9,539 nt of DNA from Bacillota bacterium (GTDB lineage Bacteria > Bacillota_A > Clostridia > DSM-8532), in the NCBI GenBank assembly GCA_023424865.1, contig JAFADM010000150.1, positions 1-9,539 on the forward strand. Reading direction: 5' to 3'. Position numbers and translations under genes: made by a program. Positions 5,861 to 9,539 of this stretch are shown here, piece after piece. Every line of letters starts with the position of its first letter. The first letter of the stretch is position 1. The notes beneath the pieces are model-generated. The model was not told the DNA's origin, did not search any database, and worked only from the letters and a program-made list of their open reading frames with translations.

Positions 5861-6721
5861 ATGGATAAGGCATTTAAACTAAAAAAAGCAGGGGCTGAGC
5901 TTTATGTTCCCGATGGAGCGGCAGAGAAGCTTGCTCTGTCCCGCACCACCCATATGGGGGTGTCAGCCCATCAGGATGATATAGAAATGCTGGCTCTGGA
6001 AGGTATTTTAAATTGCTTCGGCAAAAAGGATGCCTGGTTTTTTGGCGTTGTGGCCACCGATGGGGCGGGAAGTCCCAGAAGCGGTCTTTACGGGGCTTAC
6101 ACCAATGAGGAAATGATAGAGGTTCGAAAAAAGGAGCAAAAGAAAGCGGCTTATGTGGGAGAATACTCCGGCGTGGCCCTGCTTAATTATTCCAGCGGAG
6201 AGGTAAAGCAAAAGGCCTGCCCGGATTTGACAGAGGAGCTGGCCTTCCTTATTGGCAGCGCAGCTCCGGACATACTTTACACCCATAATCCCGCCGACAA
6301 GCATGATACCCATGTGGCTGTTCTTGCAAGAACAATAGAGGCCATTCGGAGCCTTCCTCTTGAAAAAAGGCCTCGCAAGGTTTATGGCTGTGAGGTCTGG
6401 AGAAACCTGGACTGGCTCTCCGACGGAGAAAAGGTTCACCTTATTGCAGACAGTCATCCCAATATCGGTTCGGCCGTGCTTGAGGTGCACGATTCCCAGA
6501 TAACCGGCGGCAAGCGCTATGATTTGGCGGCTGCGGGCAGACGCCTGGCCAATGCCACCTTTTCCGAATCCCACGGGGTGGACCAGGCTGGAGCCGTCAG
6601 CTACGCCATGGATCTCACACCTCTTATAGAGGCCGGAAATAGAGATATGGCCGATTATGTGCTTCAGAAAATTGAAGACTTTAAAAAGGATGTTGAAAAA
6701 AGAATAGGCCGTTATTTCTAA
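5861..6721 (+). CDS. PIG-L (LmbE) family deacetylase, probably acting on an N-acetyl amino sugar (286 aa)
   Basis: Zinc-dependent hydrolase that removes acetyl groups from N-acetylglucosamine-type compounds in characterised relatives (MshB, BshB, archaeal diacetylchitobiose deacetylase). The metal-binding motif is AHQDDIE (36-42), a variant of the usual AHPDDE. By family analogy H37 and D40 are zinc ligands and D39 the catalytic base; the third ligand is H151 in KHDTH (147-151). TDGAGS (66-71) and RKKEQKKAA (89-97) are further family features. No signal peptide or membrane segment is seen, so it acts in the cytoplasm. AGGAG (5848-5852) lies eight bases before the ATG. It follows the SIS gene by 163 bases that hold two hairpins but no clear new promoter, so both are probably transcribed together. 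This pairing suggests deacetylation followed by deamination. The precise substrate, free or phosphorylated, cannot be read from the sequence. Confidence 0.88.
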   Translation: MDKAFKLKKAGAELYVPDGAAEKLALSRTTHMGVSAHQDDIEMLALEGILNCFGKKDAWFFGVVATDGAGSPRSGLYGAYTNEEMIEVRKKEQKKAAYVGEYSGVALLNYSSGEVKQKACPDLTEELAFLIGSAAPDILYTHNPADKHDTHVAVLARTIEAIRSLPLEKRPRKVYGCEVWRNLDWLSDGEKVHLIADSHPNIGSAVLEVHDSQITGGKRYDLAAAGRRLANATFSESHGVDQAGAVSYAMDLTPLIEAGNRDMADYVLQKIEDFKKDVEKRIGRYF

Positions 6722-6727
6722 CGGCCT
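6696..6727 (-). terminator. Intrinsic terminator of the ABC exporter operon, inside the 3' end of the deacetylase gene
   Basis: Read on the minus strand, AGGCCGTTA (6727-6719) and TAACGGCCT (6714-6706) form a perfect 9-pair stem closed by a GAAA tetraloop. ATTC and a run of six T residues (6701-6696) follow. This is a textbook intrinsic terminator for the permease gene ending at 6761. The stem includes the stop codon of the convergent deacetylase gene. In the plus direction the stem lacks a T run but is followed by a second small hairpin (GTTCC 6728-6732, GGAAC 6736-6740) that may help end transcription that way. Confidence 0.75.
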
Positions 6728-6760
6728 GTTCCTTAGGAACAAGAGTATTTCACCTTTGGC

Positions 6761-8716
6761 TTATTGTCCCGGTAAAGCATTTATAATCCCCTCCTGCTTC
6801 AAAAGCTGGAGGGTTTTTTCATAATTAAAGTAAATGGTTCGTGAGGTGCCCTTATTGTAAAAGGTGGAATTATAGGACAGGGTGTCTTTGACCACAAATT
6901 CCATATTACCCACAATTCCATAGTAGTACGAGTTGGTGATAAAAGGGCTCAGCGGTTCCTGCAGGGCGATGTCTTCCAGATAGGTTTTCAAAAGGCTGTC
7001 CATTAGCTCTTCGTCAGTCACCTCAATCCGGCCCCCTGCTTCAAGGGCGGATTTTCCGTCTGCCTCCAGGTAAAGGGAAATGCCATACAAATCATCCGCT
7101 GTAATGGTGTATAAAGGCTCGTAAACTGTTTTTAGTGAGGGAGTGGACAGGAGCTCCCTTAACAGGGCGTCCAGCTGACCCGGATTATTTGTCTCATAGT
7201 ACAAAGGGTAGCTTCGCTCCAGAATACTTCCGTTTTCAAGCAAATAGGTGATATAAATACTGAAGGGCTGGGTGGCGGGTATTTCGGGATTAATTTCTTC
7301 TTTTACGGAATAGGCATTAGCGTAGTCGCTGCCCCAGTCCGACTGATACCACTCCTTATAAAGGGTTTTATTCTCTATAATATAACGGTGAAGCGCCACA
7401 ATCCGGCGAATGGTTGCCTCATCCTGAACAACGCCGTAGCTTGCCCTCAGATCCTCCAGCGTTTTTCCGGTGAGAAGAGAAGGTGGATTGGCGGATAAAA
7501 TAGGATCTGAAAACAGGTAGCTGTGCTGGTTAGGATTGTATTGCTCGGGCTTTAAAAGCACATCCAGCCGCGAGTCACGGTAGGTTGATATTCGGACGGC
7601 GGCCACGTTCTCGGGGGAGGGAAGCCTTTCTTCATAACCGTAGAAGTCAAAATAAACGCTTGAAAGAAACAAAGCAAGGACGATGCTGTAGACGGCAAAT
7701 CCTACAAAAGCTTTTTTGAATACCCGAAAGCTTTTCTTAAGAAGCATTTCGGAAGAGTAGTAGCCGATAAAGCCGCCAATAAAGTAGCAAAGAATAATGG
7801 ACAGCAGGGTTTTTTCAATGCTGAAGGCCTCCAGGATAAAAATGCCTAAGAGGGCGGAGGCGCAAAAGGCGACACTGTATTTGAAAACAGGCTTCATGAA
7901 GGAGAGGCTGACCACATCTCCGGCTGTTTCAATATGCCTTCTCTTATAAAGAGCATAGCCTACCGCCGTGAAAAGAATACCGGCAACAAGGTACCCTATG
8001 ATGACCCCAATCTCGCCTGTTTGCCCTGCGATGCCCGAGTAGAGCCGGCTGACATAAGTAATGGGAGAAAAGGGCTGTGAATAGCTGAAGCTGATGCCGT
8101 TAAAGCCATAGACAAAGCTTGAAAGGATAAATTCCAGCACAATAATAATGAAAAGTGCCAGGAAATTGAAAATATAGAAGAATAGGGTATGGGCGCCCAT
8201 GTGGCCTGTGAACATGCCGGCAAAAACAGCAAAGGAATAAATGAGGAAGGTCACTAAGAGGCTGACTCCAAGCCAGAGGAATACATGATGGGGAAAGGGG
8301 ACACCTATGGAAAGGCCGCCAAACAAAAGAAACAGCCCGCCCAGCACCACCGGCAGCCCGCAAAGGGTGAGCCCGGAGAGGTAATTGGTCCAGAAAAGGG
8401 TCTTACGGCTTAGGGGAAGGGAATGAATCATGGCCGTATTTTTTTGAAAGTGCATGTAGGAGAAAACCAGCAAAGCGGAAAGGAGTGGGAATAAGACAAA
8501 AAAGTAAGTCATATAGCCGCTGTTGCTTGAAAGAAGCCTGAGGCTCAAATCGTTCAGGCTTGTTTCTCCGCCTGAGCCAAAACGCTGGGACAAGCTGCTT
8601 AAATACCCTCCCAAAGACACGATGAGAAAGAAGGAGTAAGCGAAGCAGGAAAGCCAGAACCGTTTTAAATTATTGAAAAAGAGACCGCGATTAAAGAATG
8701 ATATTTTTAACGGCAT
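6761..8716 (-). CDS. ABC-2-type transporter permease with long C-terminal domain (651 aa)
   Basis: Membrane subunit of an exporter-type ABC system partnered with the ATPase encoded just upstream. After a short amphipathic start (SFFNRGLFFNNLKRFW) there are about nine hydrophobic segments, near 20-40, 70-88, 112-134, 146-168, 176-200, 235-256, 279-298, 302-321 and 336-356. HSLPLSRKTLFWTNYLSG (98-115) is typical of ABC-2 permeases paired with YtrB-like ATPases. From about 357 to the end there is a hydrophilic region of roughly 295 residues with no membrane segment. It resembles the C-terminal extension annotated in Firmicute permeases (DUF6449, from memory). The ATG at 8716 lies inside the ATPase gene, 26 bases before its end, with AGGAGG eight bases upstream, so the two are translationally coupled. 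Transported compound unknown; lipids, peptides or antibiotics are possible. Confidence 0.85.
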   Translation of the reverse strand: MPLKISFFNRGLFFNNLKRFWLSCFAYSFFLIVSLGGYLSSLSQRFGSGGETSLNDLSLRLLSSNSGYMTYFFVLFPLLSALLVFSYMHFQKNTAMIHSLPLSRKTLFWTNYLSGLTLCGLPVVLGGLFLLFGGLSIGVPFPHHVFLWLGVSLLVTFLIYSFAVFAGMFTGHMGAHTLFFYIFNFLALFIIIVLEFILSSFVYGFNGISFSYSQPFSPITYVSRLYSGIAGQTGEIGVIIGYLVAGILFTAVGYALYKRRHIETAGDVVSLSFMKPVFKYSVAFCASALLGIFILEAFSIEKTLLSIILCYFIGGFIGYYSSEMLLKKSFRVFKKAFVGFAVYSIVLALFLSSVYFDFYGYEERLPSPENVAAVRISTYRDSRLDVLLKPEQYNPNQHSYLFSDPILSANPPSLLTGKTLEDLRASYGVVQDEATIRRIVALHRYIIENKTLYKEWYQSDWGSDYANAYSVKEEINPEIPATQPFSIYITYLLENGSILERSYPLYYETNNPGQLDALLRELLSTPSLKTVYEPLYTITADDLYGISLYLEADGKSALEAGGRIEVTDEELMDSLLKTYLEDIALQEPLSPFITNSYYYGIVGNMEFVVKDTLSYNSTFYNKGTSRTIYFNYEKTLQLLKQEGIINALPGQ

Positions 8717-9539
8717 AATCCATACCTCCTAATTCGTACACAAAGATCTCCTCCAGCGTAAGGGGCAGGGCGTCCACAAGAAGGGGACTGAAAGCGTGGA
8801 GTCTTTCAAGTACTGCATCCTTTTCACCCCGGACAATGTACATCCATACTCTGCCGCTGGACTGACGGTGGAGGATATTGAGCTCCTCCATTTCGGCAGG
8901 CGGCTCGTCCTTGAAAGCGATCTGTATTTTTAAAATATTGCTTTGAAGCTCTGTTAGGCTTCTTTCCAGGAGCACCTTGCCCTGATGAAGAATGCCCACG
9001 TGATCGCATACATCCTCAAGCTCCCTTAAATTGTGGGAGGAGATGAATACGGTCATATTTCTTTCCGCCACATCCTGCATAAGAACGCTCCATACCTTTC
9101 GGCGCATAACCGGGTCGAGCCCGTCCACCGGCTCGTCAAGGATCATGTAATCGGGCCTTAAGCAGATGCCAAGCCAGAAAGCCGCCTGCTTCTGCATACC
9201 TCTGGACAGGCGCCTGAGGCTTTTTCTGGCGTCAAAAGGAAAAACATCGCCCAGTTTTTTAAACCGGTCTTCATCGAAGACAGGATAAACCTTTTTATAG
9301 AATTTTTTCATATCAAGCAAATTGGCTTGAGGAAAAAAATAAAGATCATCGGGTATATAGGCAATACGGGCTTTAAGAGCCGGGTTTTCAAATACGGGTT
9401 CACCATCAATAGTGATAGTACCGCTGTCAGGGATGAAAGCGCCCGTCATGTGTTTAATGAGGGTGGTCTTTCCCGCACCGTTAGGCCCTACCAGGCCATA
9501 AACCGAGCCATTGGCTCCGGTGATGCTGACGCCGTCCAG
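8691..9539 (-). CDS. ABC transporter ATP-binding protein, 5' end cut by the window edge (282 aa visible)
   Basis: Nucleotide-binding subunit that drives the permease encoded downstream. The frame stays open to the window edge, so the first methionine within the window (9449) is not the start: it lies after the Walker A motif GPNGAGKTTL encoded at about 9488-9459. In visible numbering Walker A is 18-27, the signature is LSRGMQKQ (111-118), Walker B is YMILDEP (131-137) with E136 catalytic, and the H-loop is ISSHN with H169. The usual Q-loop glutamine is replaced by an aspartate (YIPDD, 61-65), as in several ABC-2-associated ATPases such as YtrB-like proteins. Probably fewer than 30 residues are missing. 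In related Firmicute operons a YtrA-type GntR regulator often precedes such a gene, which would lie just outside this window. Confidence 0.93.
   Translation of the reverse strand: MDGVSITGANGSVYGLVGPNGAGKTTLIKHMTGAFIPDSGTITIDGEPVFENPALKARIAYIPDDLYFFPQANLLDMKKFYKKVYPVFDEDRFKKLGDVFPFDARKSLRRLSRGMQKQAAFWLGICLRPDYMILDEPVDGLDPVMRRKVWSVLMQDVAERNMTVFISSHNLRELEDVCDHVGILHQGKVLLERSLTELQSNILKIQIAFKDEPPAEMEELNILHRQSSGRVWMYIVRGEKDAVLERLHAFSPLLVDALPLTLEEIFVYELGGMDYAVKNIIL

Noticed and set aside
6008..6742. 244-codon minus-strand open frame opposite the deacetylase
   Set aside because: The plus-strand frame has clear PIG-L motifs and a ribosome binding site, while the opposite frame shows no recognisable domain and no binding site.
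9447..9449. Methionine at 9449 as start of the ABC ATPase
   Set aside because: The open frame continues to the edge and encodes the Walker A motif upstream of this codon, so the gene is cut by the window.

Overview
The window reads as a chromosomal segment of a low-to-moderate GC Gram-positive bacterium, most likely a member of the Clostridia. The grounds are near-consensus AGGAGG ribosome binding sites, TATAAT promoters with 17-base spacers, AT-rich intergenic stretches, and the protein families present (HutC/GntR regulator, COG2509-like FAD protein, ABC-2 exporter with a long C-terminal domain). Species cannot be named from the sequence. No mobile element, CRISPR array, tRNA or rRNA was seen.

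Left third, minus strand: an FAD-dependent oxidoreductase with a tight cysteine cluster (3436 to 2051), then oppB-type and oppC-type permeases (1974 to 1045 and 1028 to 24), then the first codons of another gene running off the left edge (11 to 1), probably the transporter ATPase. The two permeases and the edge gene are tightly packed, each stop codon abutting the next ribosome binding site. A promoter in the 76-base gap before oppB suggests that the transporter can be transcribed apart from the FAD gene.

Middle third, plus strand: a HutC-type GntR regulator (3769 to 4512), a stand-alone SIS-domain sugar-phosphate isomerase/deaminase (4663 to 5697) and a PIG-L (LmbE) family deacetylase (5861 to 6721). 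The regulator has its own promoter, which overlaps the upstream TTG codon and so fixes the real start at an internal ATG. A second promoter before the SIS gene carries, exactly at the predicted transcription start, a 16-base partly palindromic site that closely resembles the NagR/DasR dre operator. Together the three genes look like an amino-sugar catabolic cassette in which a PIG-L deacetylase and an SIS deaminase take the roles that NagA and NagB play in the classical pathway. This is the most interesting content of the window.

Right third, minus strand: an ABC-type ATPase cut by the right edge (9539 to 8691) overlaps by 26 bases an ABC-2-like permease with a C-terminal soluble domain of about 295 residues (8716 to 6761). 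This pair converges on the deacetylase gene. Its intrinsic terminator lies inside the last codons of that gene.

The intergenic regions hold several RNA-structure candidates: a hairpin and possible cysteine-rich leader ORF before gntR, a hairpin in the SIS leader, a G5/C5 hairpin, and a 19-pair inverted repeat between the SIS and deacetylase genes.
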